Below, piece by piece: positions 25,280 to 33,244 of a DNA stretch of 39,145 nucleotides. Origin of the DNA: Flavobacteriaceae bacterium (GTDB lineage Bacteria; Bacteroidota; Bacteroidia; Flavobacteriales; Flavobacteriaceae); the NCBI GenBank assembly GCA_028281065.1, contig JANQKN010000126.1, positions 1 through 39,145 of the forward strand. The letters run 5' to 3'. The number at the start of each line of letters is the position of its first letter. Positions within the stretch are counted from its first letter, which is position 1. Made by a program: the position numbers and the translations under genes. The notes below the pieces were generated by a model. The model saw only the letters and a program-made list of their open reading frames with translations, searched no databases and was not told the origin of the DNA.

Positions 25280-27457
25280 ATGCGATTAATGAAAAAGAAC
25301 CTTCGAGTGTTGTTGCTCGCTGTTTTTGTAGCTGCAGCTTCTTGCAGTTTTACCACCAAGGAATTTAACGATCCAGATAAAGATAAATTACTGATCGACC
25401 TTATAACCTATGTATTGGAAAAGGGACACTACGATGCCAAGGAAATGGACAATGTCTTTTCGGCTGGGGTGTACAAAGACTTTATCAATACCATGGATCC
25501 ACTTAAAAGATATTTTCTGGCTTCGGACCTAAACGATTTTAGTGTCTATGAAACCGAAATCGATGACCAGATACGAAACAAGGAACTTACCTTTTTCAAT
25601 TTGGTTTACGACCGTTACATAAAGCGTCTGGAAGAATCGCAAAAATACTATAAAGACATTCTTGGGTCTTCGTTCGATTATGATAAAGATGAGTCCATAA
25701 ATGTAGATTACGAAACCTTGGAATATGCCAAAACCAAAAAAGAACTTAAAGAACGATGGAGAAAGCAACTTAAGTTTTCGGCCATTTCCAACTACTACGA
25801 TTTGGTAGAGGAAAAGAAGAACTCCGAAAAAAATAAAAAAGAAGCCTCTGAAAAAGGAGAGGATTTTATTGAAAGCGACAATGCCAATTTAACTCCTACC
25901 GAAATGGAAGAAAAAGCCCGTAAAACTGCTATGACTTCCTTGGATGATTACTATGAGTTTGTAGAAGATTTGGAACGCAAAGACTATTTTGCCCAATTCC
26001 TGAATGTTGTGGTAGAGGAGTTCGATCCACATACCAATTACTTTGCCCCGCCAGACCGTGATCGTTTCGACCTTAGAATGAGCGGGAAATTGGAAGGGAT
26101 TGGTGCCCGTCTTCAGAAAAAGAACGATTACATAAAAGTGGTTGAGGTGATTAGCGGTGGACCCGTTTGGAGGGGAGAGCATCTGGAAGTAGGTGATCTT
26201 TTAATGAAGGTAAAGCAAGAAGATGAAGCCGAAGCTGTAAGCCTTGTAGGGATGCGTGTGGACGATGCCGTTAAGCTTATAAAAGGACCTAAAGGAACCA
26301 AAGTGACCCTTACCGTGAAACGCGTGGATGGAACTATAGAAGAAGAAACCATTACCCGCGATGTGGTAGAGTTGGAAGAAACTTATGCCAAGTCTACCCT
26401 CATTGAGAAGGACGACAAAAAATACGGATTGGTTAACCTCCCTGCGTTTTATTTCGATATGAAAGATTATGGCGAGCGTAATGCTGCCAGCGATGTAAAA
26501 AAAGAGATCCAAAGCCTTAAAAAAGAAGGAATGGAAGGATTGGTCCTTGACCTTAGGGGCAATGGAGGGGGATCCTTAAAAACCGCTGTTGATATTGCAG
26601 GATTGTTTATTAAGGAAGGTCCAGTGGTACAAGTTGCTTCTGGAGGAAAACGCAAAGAAGTACTGGAAGATAAGAATGATGATGTTACCTGGGATGGCCC
26701 ATTGGTAATCTTGGTGAATGAACTTTCGGCATCTGCCTCAGAAATTTTAGCTGCTGCAATGCAGGATTATAAAAGAGGAATCATTATTGGAAGCAAGCAA
26801 TCCTACGGAAAAGGAACTGTTCAGAACATGATCGATCTAAACCAGTGGTTGCGTAAAAACGACATGGGCGATATGGGTGCTCTAAAATTAACCACCCAAA
26901 AGTTCTACCGTGTTAACGGAGGTTCTACCCAGTTGGAAGGTGTAAAGAGCGATGTAGTAATGCCAGACCGCTACAGTTATATAGACATTGGGGAGCGCGA
27001 TTACGACAATCCGCTACCATATGATAAAATCTCACCAGCCAATTACGAGCTTTGGGATGGGTATATCGATTACGAAGGAACCATTCAGCGAAGCAAGGAG
27101 CGCATGGCAAAGAGCCGTCAGTTACAGCTTATAGAAGAGAATGCCCAATGGATTAAAAAGAGCCGTGACGAAAATACAGTACATCTTAATTTCGATAAGT
27201 ATTTAGCAGATATTGAAAGAAGGAAAGAAGAGACCAAAAAATTCGATGAGATTGGCGATTACGACAATAAGTTGAGTTACCGTTCCTTGCCTAGTGAAGT
27301 AGCTTTAATGAAACAAGACACTACTTTGCGTGAAAAGCGTAAAAGATGGCACAAAAACCTTGCTGGCGACATCTATGTAGAGGAAGCTGTAAACGTATTG
27401 CAGGATTTAAAATTGAACAATATTAGAAGTGGTAAAGTAGCAGAGATTAAGAACTAA
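25280..27457 (+). CDS. Carboxy-terminal (tail-specific) processing protease, S41
   Basis: The 725-residue protein is a Prc/Tsp-type protease. It has a lipoprotein signal with C22 (FVAAASC) and a long N-terminal helical domain with KRYFLASDLNDF and FDPHTNYFAPPDRDRFDLRM. A PDZ domain follows (about 255-340), then the S41 catalytic domain. The nucleophile lies in NELSASASEILAAAMQDY and the general-base Lys in GSKQSYGKGTVQ. A C-terminal DUF3340-like region completes it. Such enzymes trim or degrade periplasmic proteins from the C-terminus. Starts at 25280 or 25289 (MKKNLRV) are both possible; the second gives the more usual signal peptide. Downstream is the ABC permease, 18 bp away. Confidence 0.93.
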   Translation: MRLMKKNLRVLLLAVFVAAASCSFTTKEFNDPDKDKLLIDLITYVLEKGHYDAKEMDNVFSAGVYKDFINTMDPLKRYFLASDLNDFSVYETEIDDQIRNKELTFFNLVYDRYIKRLEESQKYYKDILGSSFDYDKDESINVDYETLEYAKTKKELKERWRKQLKFSAISNYYDLVEEKKNSEKNKKEASEKGEDFIESDNANLTPTEMEEKARKTAMTSLDDYYEFVEDLERKDYFAQFLNVVVEEFDPHTNYFAPPDRDRFDLRMSGKLEGIGARLQKKNDYIKVVEVISGGPVWRGEHLEVGDLLMKVKQEDEAEAVSLVGMRVDDAVKLIKGPKGTKVTLTVKRVDGTIEEETITRDVVELEETYAKSTLIEKDDKKYGLVNLPAFYFDMKDYGERNAASDVKKEIQSLKKEGMEGLVLDLRGNGGGSLKTAVDIAGLFIKEGPVVQVASGGKRKEVLEDKNDDVTWDGPLVILVNELSASASEILAAAMQDYKRGIIIGSKQSYGKGTVQNMIDLNQWLRKNDMGDMGALKLTTQKFYRVNGGSTQLEGVKSDVVMPDRYSYIDIGERDYDNPLPYDKISPANYELWDGYIDYEGTIQRSKERMAKSRQLQLIEENAQWIKKSRDENTVHLNFDKYLADIERRKEETKKFDEIGDYDNKLSYRSLPSEVALMKQDTTLREKRKRWHKNLAGDIYVEEAVNVLQDLKLNNIRSGKVAEIKN

Positions 27458-27475
27458 TTTAGCTACATTTACGAT

Positions 27476-28579
27476 GTGAAAGCATCAACCTCTTTAAGTA
27501 AACTAGCGCTCCAAAAGTTCAGACGGAACTTTTGGGGCGTTTTAAGTTTGGTTTTTTTGGTGCTTTGCACGCTCACAGCCATATTTGCATATGCTCTGGC
27601 TCCGGATAATTCGCAGAATGCAAACCAAATGCATTTGTCTATCCACTCCAAAGCACCGGGGTTTACTGTACAGATGCTAACCATACCTTCTGAAGATCCA
27701 GGACAGAATGCCTTATCGGTTTTTTTCTTTGGTAAGAAAAGTACGGCAACAGAAATCCCCATTTCCAGTTTTAAAAAGGTAGGAGATGGTATTGAGATTG
27801 TGGAGTATACCCCCGATGGAACCGCAGGTCTTTCTAAAATATATTCCCTTTCGGTTTTTACAGATGCAAAAACAGTTAACGATATAGAGCGATTGTACAT
27901 TTCTGAAAAGAAGTTCCTATTGGGAACCGATAAATACGGAAGGGATTTGTTGAGCCGTATGCTTATTGGGATACGGGTTTCCTTGGCCATAGGATTTGTT
28001 GCTGTTTTTATATCATTGGTTATTGGGATCTTTTTTGGAGCCTTGGCAGGGTACTTTGGAGGCAAAGTAGATGCTGCCATCATGTGGTTGATTAATGTTA
28101 CTTGGTCCATCCCAACATTGCTTTTGGTCATTGCCATAACCTTGGCTTTGGGCAAAGGATTCTGGCAGGTGTTTATTGCCGTGGGATTAACCATGTGGGT
28201 AGAAGTGGCTCGGGTAGTACGGGGACAGGTATTGAGTGTAAAGGAGAAACAGTATGTAACGGCTGCAAAGGCCTTGGGATACAATCATTGGCGGATTATT
28301 ACACAGCATATATTACCCAATAGTTTGGCGCCTGTAATCATTATTTCGGCAGCTAATTTTGCCAGTGCTATTCTTATAGAAAGCGGATTGAGCTTTTTGG
28401 GGATAGGTGCTCAACCTCCCATGCCTAGTTGGGGAGGGATTATAAAAGACCATTACGCATACATCATTTTAGGGAAACCTTATTTAGCAATCATCCCGGG
28501 ATTGGCTATTATGAGTTTGGTTACGGCCTTTATGTTAATGGGGAATGCCCTAAGGGATGTGTTGGACGTAAAATCATAA
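27476..28579 (+). CDS. OppC/DppC-type ABC transporter permease
   Basis: The 367-residue inner-membrane protein has an N-terminal helix. A periplasmic segment of roughly 100 residues follows, longer than in typical OppC. Then come the TM core opening FLLGTDKYGRDLLSRMLIGIR and the EAA motif (YVTAAKALGYNHWRIITQHILPN), which contacts the ATPase. Relatives import oligopeptides. No partner permease, ATPase or binding protein is adjacent, so the partner subunits must be elsewhere. The start is GTG at 27476, because the only nearby ATG is followed directly by a stop. It ends at a bidirectional terminator. Confidence 0.9.
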   Translation: MKASTSLSKLALQKFRRNFWGVLSLVFLVLCTLTAIFAYALAPDNSQNANQMHLSIHSKAPGFTVQMLTIPSEDPGQNALSVFFFGKKSTATEIPISSFKKVGDGIEIVEYTPDGTAGLSKIYSLSVFTDAKTVNDIERLYISEKKFLLGTDKYGRDLLSRMLIGIRVSLAIGFVAVFISLVIGIFFGALAGYFGGKVDAAIMWLINVTWSIPTLLLVIAITLALGKGFWQVFIAVGLTMWVEVARVVRGQVLSVKEKQYVTAAKALGYNHWRIITQHILPNSLAPVIIISAANFASAILIESGLSFLGIGAQPPMPSWGGIIKDHYAYIILGKPYLAIIPGLAIMSLVTAFMLMGNALRDVLDVKS

Positions 28580-28580
28580 A

Positions 28581-28607
28581 AAAACCGCCCAGATCATGGG
28601 CGGTTTT
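28581..28607. terminator. Bidirectional terminator between ABC permease and lipoprotein A
   Basis: The stem AAAACCGCCC / GGGCGGTTTT with a 7-nt loop lies between the convergent permease and lipoprotein A genes. The A-run and T-run on the two sides allow termination in both directions. Confidence 0.88.
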
Positions 28608-28635
28608 TGCTTCATAACAATTTATTTTCCAGTTC

Positions 28636-29418
28636 TTAGTCCAAGAAATCTGTAAAGTCGATTCCTGAATACAATGTGTAGCTACATGGATCTGATGGTG
28701 GTGCAACAGCATTCCTTACCGGTCTTGCTACAAAAATATTATCATTTGTAGCTGTGTAAGCAGGATTTACTACTACTGGGGGCCATATATACCCTTGTAC
28801 CAATGGGCTGAAGTGCCAGTGCTTACCTTCATTAGAAGTAGCGTCGGTTAAAGGATGTGCAGTAGTTGTAATCTCTGGTGATGGAACCGACAAGTTAAAT
28901 CCATTTGGAAGATAGAGTTCTACACAATTGTCATCCAGTATTATTGTATAGTACAATGCGGTAAGTGCTTCAGCATTGCCGCCAGGGAGTCCTCCAATTA
29001 CGGGAGGTATAGGTGGAGGGGTCTGATTTGAATTCGGCCATCCATTTCCATCTTCGATATATGCTGTCATAATATCGAAGAATTCTTGATCAAAACTTGG
29101 GATTAGTGCATTGGGTCCAATTAAGTCTTCTGCAGGTATCGTGTAGTTGCGTATAGTGCCAAATTCGAGAGCAAATGCAGATCGTATTTCTGCGTTGTGC
29201 ACTAAAATTTCGGCTGTAAGGAATGAAAACCAATGTAATTGTCTTTCGAACATGTTTTCTTCATGACAGCAGTCGTCTTCACCTCCAGTTTCGTTTTGAT
29301 CCACTGTGGTGATTAAATTAGCTTCCGGAGTGCTTTCGATGGTCTGCTCCTTTTCACAGGAGAAGAAAACAATCGACAGCAGGAGAAATGTTGCAATGGG
29401 GAAGAATGTCTTTTTCAT
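28636..29418 (-). CDS. Lipoprotein A, unrecognised family tied to a LytS/LytTR module
   Basis: The 260-residue protein has a lipoprotein signal (MKKTFFPIATFLLLSIVFFS then C21), an acidic stretch with C50-C51, and a Pro-rich linker (TPPPIPPVIGGLPGG, about 133-147). The C-terminal half is shared with lipoprotein B at 32281-33084. Shared features are W..F.T...L.H.A near residue 63, DNCVELYLPN (C165), TAHPLTDATSN, the RPVR motif (232-235), and the ending PCSYTLYSGIDFTDFLD (C245). C165 and C245 are the only non-lipobox Cys conserved in both, so they may form a disulfide. I do not recognise a described family. It lies downstream of a kinase-regulator pair and has its own promoter region with direct repeats. 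Confidence 0.8.
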   Translation of the reverse strand: MKKTFFPIATFLLLSIVFFSCEKEQTIESTPEANLITTVDQNETGGEDDCCHEENMFERQLHWFSFLTAEILVHNAEIRSAFALEFGTIRNYTIPAEDLIGPNALIPSFDQEFFDIMTAYIEDGNGWPNSNQTPPPIPPVIGGLPGGNAEALTALYYTIILDDNCVELYLPNGFNLSVPSPEITTTAHPLTDATSNEGKHWHFSPLVQGYIWPPVVVNPAYTATNDNIFVARPVRNAVAPPSDPCSYTLYSGIDFTDFLD

Positions 29419-29445
29419 GATTTTTAAATTTTTAATGATTAATAC

Positions 29446-29540
29446 GGTACAATAGTAGTCTAGATTCTTGAAATTTTAAATAGTACTTATATATATGGGA
29501 CACCCCATTTCATATTCGTATTTATTTTTTTCAAATTCGT
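29446..29540 (-). promoter_or_regulatory. Promoter region of lipoprotein A with two LytTR-like direct repeats
   Basis: Read on the minus strand, ACGAATTTGAAA (29529-29540) and ACGAATATGAAA (29508-29519) are direct repeats 21 bp apart start to start, about two helical turns. The distal one sits right after the regulator stop codon. Nearer the gene is a 28-bp block (29446-29473) also found before lipoprotein B. It includes a one-mismatch -7 box (TACTATTG, 29450-29457) and no clear -33. A weak core promoter with an upstream repeat pair fits activation by a LytTR regulator. Confidence 0.7.
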
Positions 29541-29542
29541 TT

Positions 29543-30283
29543 TTAATCGAAGATTCGTTTTAGGGCATAATCCTTTCGCCTGCTGGATACAGGAACTTTA
29601 AAATCTAGGTGAACCACCAATACTCCTTGCTTGCTGTACTTCAATACGTGCTTTTTATTAACGATATAGGATTGATGGCAACGGATAAAAACTTCCTCGG
29701 AAAGAATCTCTTCAATTTGCTTTAATGCTTTGGAGACGACTATCTTCTCCATTTGTTGGGTGTAGAATGTAGTGTAGTTACCGTCGGAGCGACAATAGAT
29801 AATATCATCTTCATAGATGGCGTATACGGTGTCGGCCGTTTTAAGGATCACCCGTTTATCCTTTACCCCTTTAAAATAATCGCTGGAAATCTCGATCAAT
29901 TTTTCCAGATTTGGGTCTTTTTGGTAGTTATCGATGGCTTTTTGTACGGCTAATTTAAACTCGTCGTCATCTACAGGCTTTAGAATATAATCTAAAGCCC
30001 CTATTTTTATGGCTTTTATGGCATGTTGATCGAAGCCCGTAACAAAGATGATGTCGAAATCCTTTGTTACACATTTTTTCAATAGATCAAATCCAGTTCC
30101 ATCTCCCATGTTAATATCCAGGAACAAAAGATCGGGATCGTTGTTTTTTATAGCGGCAAGTCCCGTTTCTACGCCATTGGCTTCTTCAACAATAAGGATT
30201 TCATCGGCAAAATACCGTTGTAACTTTTCACGGAGCTCCTCCCGAACAAAGTCCTCGTCGTCTATAAGAATTGCTTTAATCAT
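29543..30283 (-). CDS. LytTR-family response regulator paired with TPR sensor kinase
   Basis: The 246-residue protein has a receiver domain with acidic residues D8/D9/E10, phospho-acceptor D56 (LLFLDINMGDG) and K102 (YILKPVDDDEF). A LytTR DNA-binding domain follows from about 140 to the end (VILKTADTVYAIYEDDIIYC, FIRCHQSYIVNKKHV). Its start overlaps the upstream kinase gene by 8 bp, which marks the two as a cognate pair. Directly downstream lie the direct repeats and lipoprotein A. It is the obvious candidate to bind those repeats, and perhaps the identical ones before lipoprotein B. It resembles the orphan regulator at 1779-2543 in layout only. Confidence 0.94.
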   Translation of the reverse strand: MIKAILIDDEDFVREELREKLQRYFADEILIVEEANGVETGLAAIKNNDPDLLFLDINMGDGTGFDLLKKCVTKDFDIIFVTGFDQHAIKAIKIGALDYILKPVDDDEFKLAVQKAIDNYQKDPNLEKLIEISSDYFKGVKDKRVILKTADTVYAIYEDDIIYCRSDGNYTTFYTQQMEKIVVSKALKQIEEILSEEVFIRCHQSYIVNKKHVLKYSKQGVLVVHLDFKVPVSSRRKDYALKRIFD

Positions 30284-32132
30284 GCTCTGTTAATTTAAAG
30301 GGAATTAGGAATTGGACCCTTAAACCTTTTTCCTCAGGGTTTATTGTCTTTTTATTTGTGATTTCGATGTCCTTTTTGGTGGATTTTTTTAAGAAATCGG
30401 AAATTAATTGGAGGGAGGCCGATTGCTTTTGTTCACTGTTCTTTTGTGAAAATCCTATGCCATTGTCTTCTATGGTGCATGCAATATACTTATTTTTCAG
30501 TTCTAAACGAATATCAATTTTACCTGGATAATCGATACCTGAAAAACCATGCTCTATGGCATTTTCCACAAAGGGCTGCAATAACATGGGCGGGATAAAC
30601 AGTAGCTCGTCTTCTTCCAGGTTTTCGAAGTGAAAATCATACGAAAAGGTATTGGGGCTTCTCAACAATTGCAAGTCCATGTATTTTTTAAGGGAGTCCA
30701 CCTCTTTTTCCAAAGCAATATAATCTCCCATGGAATTTTCTAAGTAGAGGCGTAAGAGCCGGGAAAACTTCAATAAATAGTTGGTAGCTTCTTCTGGTGC
30801 CTTTTTTATCTGGTTTTGTATGGCATACAAGGTATTGAACGTAAAATGCGGATTCATTTGCGATCGCAACAGACGTTGTTGGTTTTGCAAACTTTGTTTT
30901 TCAAACTTTAAACGACGGCTTTGGTAGAATAGGAAACCTATAATACTTAACAACCCGATGGAAATTAATAATAAGATGGATCGGTTTTGTAATTGCAGGT
31001 TTTTGATCTCTGTGGCTTGTTTTTCAAGCAATAACACCTTTTCCTTTTCATTGGCTTTGGTTAACGCCAATAATTCGTTTTTAGATTTTTGTTGGTAAAC
31101 TTCGTCTTGATGATTGCTGATTTCATTCAATAAATTGGTGATTTCGGTGCTTCCCTTTCCAGTTTCCATCGCCAACCGAAGTTCGTAATTAAGCAATGCT
31201 TTTTGTTTGTCCCTTGCTAAGTTTGGAATCCCTAATAGTTTTACAGAATCCAAATAGGTCCGTGCATCGTCATAGCGTTTTAAATCGATGTTTACTTCGG
31301 CAATATTGCTGTAGGCATTTGCAATATTGTTTGTTTTGTCTACGATCTCGGCTGCCTTGGCAGCTTCAAGTCCTTTGAGATAATATTCTAACGACTTTTC
31401 GAAATCCCCATCGTAATACATTAAAACCCCGTAATCGCCGTATACAGCAAATTTGTCACTGTCGGGTAACCCATCGGGGTTTTCGAGGAGTGAATTGAAA
31501 ATATTATATGCTTCTTCCTTTTCCGATGAATGGTTATAGATGGACCACGCTTTCGATGTTAGGGCCATAGCTAAACTTGCAGAATCTTTTTCGCGGGCTA
31601 TTTTAATCCGTTCATCAATACTCTCTTGGGCTTTTTCATGATCACCCATAGCTTCATACGTGTATTGATCCCAATAAGAGGCCCACGATAAAGACCTGAA
31701 TTGTTTTTCGGGGTTTAGTAATGATTTGAACTTTTGACTCACGATGAAACAATCTCCAGTAAGCCCCAAATTATAATAAGCGCTCCATGCCGATTGAAAA
31801 TAATAGCCCTCTATTTCCCGAGTTATGGAATCGTTTACAAAATCGGTAGCATTCTGAAAATAAACAGCAGCACTATCTAACTGTTGATTTCGTTGGAAAT
31901 GAAGCCCCATCAAATAATTGTTGTGAGATTTTATGGAATCCGGATAGGAAGGAAGATGTAGGTAATTCTTCTCCAAATCCTTAAGCAATGGATACACCGA
32001 ATCCTTGGCAATGGAATCTATTTGTTGATGGATAGCATAGATATCGTCTGTAGAGAGTTTAACTTTCTTTTTTTGTGTACACCCGCTAAAAATCAGAACG
32101 ATACAAATAAAAAGGGGGATAAATCTTCGCAT
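30276..32132 (-). CDS. TPR-containing LytS-type sensor histidine kinase (module 1)
   Basis: The 618-residue protein starts with a lipoprotein-like signal (FICIVLIFSGC, C18). A long TPR-type helical sensor region follows (about 30-340), then a coiled segment and one transmembrane helix (about 385-403). The kinase core is of the LytS/YehU type (His_kinase family). The phospho-acceptor is H429 in LRSQMNPHFTFNTLYAIQ, the N-box is QPFVENAIEHGF (520-530) and the G-box is DNGIGF. The TPR part should be periplasmic and the kinase cytoplasmic. It partners the overlapping LytTR regulator gene. It is a full-length paralogue of the kinase at 33245-35098. Confidence 0.93.
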   Translation of the reverse strand: MRRFIPLFICIVLIFSGCTQKKKVKLSTDDIYAIHQQIDSIAKDSVYPLLKDLEKNYLHLPSYPDSIKSHNNYLMGLHFQRNQQLDSAAVYFQNATDFVNDSITREIEGYYFQSAWSAYYNLGLTGDCFIVSQKFKSLLNPEKQFRSLSWASYWDQYTYEAMGDHEKAQESIDERIKIAREKDSASLAMALTSKAWSIYNHSSEKEEAYNIFNSLLENPDGLPDSDKFAVYGDYGVLMYYDGDFEKSLEYYLKGLEAAKAAEIVDKTNNIANAYSNIAEVNIDLKRYDDARTYLDSVKLLGIPNLARDKQKALLNYELRLAMETGKGSTEITNLLNEISNHQDEVYQQKSKNELLALTKANEKEKVLLLEKQATEIKNLQLQNRSILLLISIGLLSIIGFLFYQSRRLKFEKQSLQNQQRLLRSQMNPHFTFNTLYAIQNQIKKAPEEATNYLLKFSRLLRLYLENSMGDYIALEKEVDSLKKYMDLQLLRSPNTFSYDFHFENLEEDELLFIPPMLLQPFVENAIEHGFSGIDYPGKIDIRLELKNKYIACTIEDNGIGFSQKNSEQKQSASLQLISDFLKKSTKKDIEITNKKTINPEEKGLRVQFLIPFKLTEHD

Positions 32133-32136
32133 TGCT

Positions 32137-32201
32137 CAAATGTAACAAAAACTAGAATATACTCTTACTACTTGAAAGCTTTAGTACGTACAATTTATAA
32201 A
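32137..32201 (-). promoter_or_regulatory. Upstream region of kinase 1 with elements shared with kinase 2
   Basis: On the minus strand the motif TTTATAAATTGTACGTACTA begins at 32201, and a perfect -7 box TACATTTG lies at 32137-32144. The kinase ATG follows that box after only 4 nt, so the message would have almost no leader. Both elements recur before kinase 2 at nearly the same distances. Confidence 0.5.
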
Positions 32202-32230
32202 TTTCGATATCACTGTAATATCTGCGGGAT

Positions 32231-32258
32231 AAAAAAAGACCGCCCAATTGGGCGGTCT
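32231..32258 (-). terminator. Intrinsic terminator of lipoprotein B
   Basis: A perfect palindromic stem (AGACCGCCC / GGGCGGTCT with an AATT loop, 32237-32258) is followed on the minus strand by seven T residues (32231-32237). It lies 22 bases past the lipoprotein B stop and separates module 2 from module 1. Confidence 0.88.
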
Positions 32259-32280
32259 ATAAAAATACTAGTTGTTCGCC

Positions 32281-33084
32281 TTAATCCAAGAAAAGTCTGA
32301 AGTCCAATCCTGGGTATTCGTCGTACAAACAAGGACTGCCTGGAGTACTCTCTCGTACAGGACGTGTTACAATAATCATTCTTCCTAGAGCGGCATATTC
32401 ATCATTCACTAATTGAGGGAAGGTACTCGATGGAAGATTGCCATTGTTTGGATCTGGAATATGTGTATAAAGGCGTATAATACCATCATTAGAATCAGCC
32501 GTGGTCAAAGGGTGCGCAGTACTGGTGATGGTAAACGGAGCCCTAACAAAACTTAAGCTGTTGGGGAAGTAGAACTCCATACAGTTATCCTGTAACAAGT
32601 AATCCATAATTTGTTGGGTTAAAACTTCAGGATCCACTTCTCCGCCACCAGCAAATGGTGGTGTGCCAGGAGTTGGTGGTTTGGTAGTTTGGGTGTCGGG
32701 TGACCAACTTCCATCCAAATAACGAAGCAAGGTTTTCTTGAAATCATTAGGGAAATTGTAATCCGATGGATTGTCAGGAATAGCAAAGGCAACATCAAAA
32801 TCCACTGTCTTGCCTGTACTCATATTGGATACAAATAAATTCTGTGCATCCGCAGAATGGCGTAATAAATAACTAGTTACAAAGGATGCCCATTGTGAAT
32901 AGTTTTCCAGCGTAGCTGGGTCACTAGGCATAAACGAGTTAGGACTTAGGGATTCGTTACCTAATTCTAAAGAAGTAGTGTCTAGATTCTGTGGGGAATC
33001 ATTTTGAATTTCTTCGGATTCGCAGGATACAAAAAATACTGCGAGGAGGAGAAAAGTTGCAATGGTAAAGAATGTCTTTTTCAT
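32281..33084 (-). CDS. Lipoprotein B, paralogue of lipoprotein A
   Basis: The 267-residue protein has a signal peptide almost identical to that of lipoprotein A (MKKTFFTIATFLLLAVFFVS then C21). An acidic and Ser-rich region, the QWASFVTSYLLRHSADA helix and a Pro/Gly linker (TKPPTPGTPPFAGGG) follow. The conserved C-terminal half has DNCMEFYFPN (C168), TAHPLTTADSN, TRPVR and PCLYDEYPGLDFRLFLD (C252). Outside these blocks the two proteins differ strongly, so sequence has diverged while a core is kept. Its promoter carries the same repeat pair as lipoprotein A. It follows kinase 2 without an intervening regulator gene. Function unknown; it may be a regulated surface or periplasmic effector. Confidence 0.8.
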   Translation of the reverse strand: MKKTFFTIATFLLLAVFFVSCESEEIQNDSPQNLDTTSLELGNESLSPNSFMPSDPATLENYSQWASFVTSYLLRHSADAQNLFVSNMSTGKTVDFDVAFAIPDNPSDYNFPNDFKKTLLRYLDGSWSPDTQTTKPPTPGTPPFAGGGEVDPEVLTQQIMDYLLQDNCMEFYFPNSLSFVRAPFTITSTAHPLTTADSNDGIIRLYTHIPDPNNGNLPSSTFPQLVNDEYAALGRMIIVTRPVRESTPGSPCLYDEYPGLDFRLFLD

Positions 33085-33111
33085 GATTTATTAAATTTTA
33101 AACGTTAATAG

Positions 33112-33206
33112 GGTACAATGGTAGTCTAGATTCTTGAAAATTTAAACAGTATTTATACATATGGAGTACTGGGTTTCATATTCGTATCTGTTTTTTTCAA
33201 ATTCGT
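33112..33206 (-). promoter_or_regulatory. Promoter region of lipoprotein B with the same direct-repeat pair
   Basis: On the minus strand ACGAATTTGAAA (33195-33206) and ACGAATATGAAA (33174-33185) repeat with a 21-bp start-to-start distance. Both 12-mers are identical to those before lipoprotein A. The proximal block at 33112-33139 matches the one before lipoprotein A at 27 of 28 bases. The sequence between the repeats and the block has drifted, so the repeats and block appear selectively kept. Confidence 0.7.
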
Positions 33207-33244
33207 TTTTTTATGGATCTTCATTTTGTAAATAGAATTTATTG

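Noticed and set aside
27469..28284. 271-codon minus-strand frame opposite the ABC permease
   Set aside because: Low-complexity, Thr/Asn/Pro-rich translation antisense to a clear permease gene; no signature of its own.
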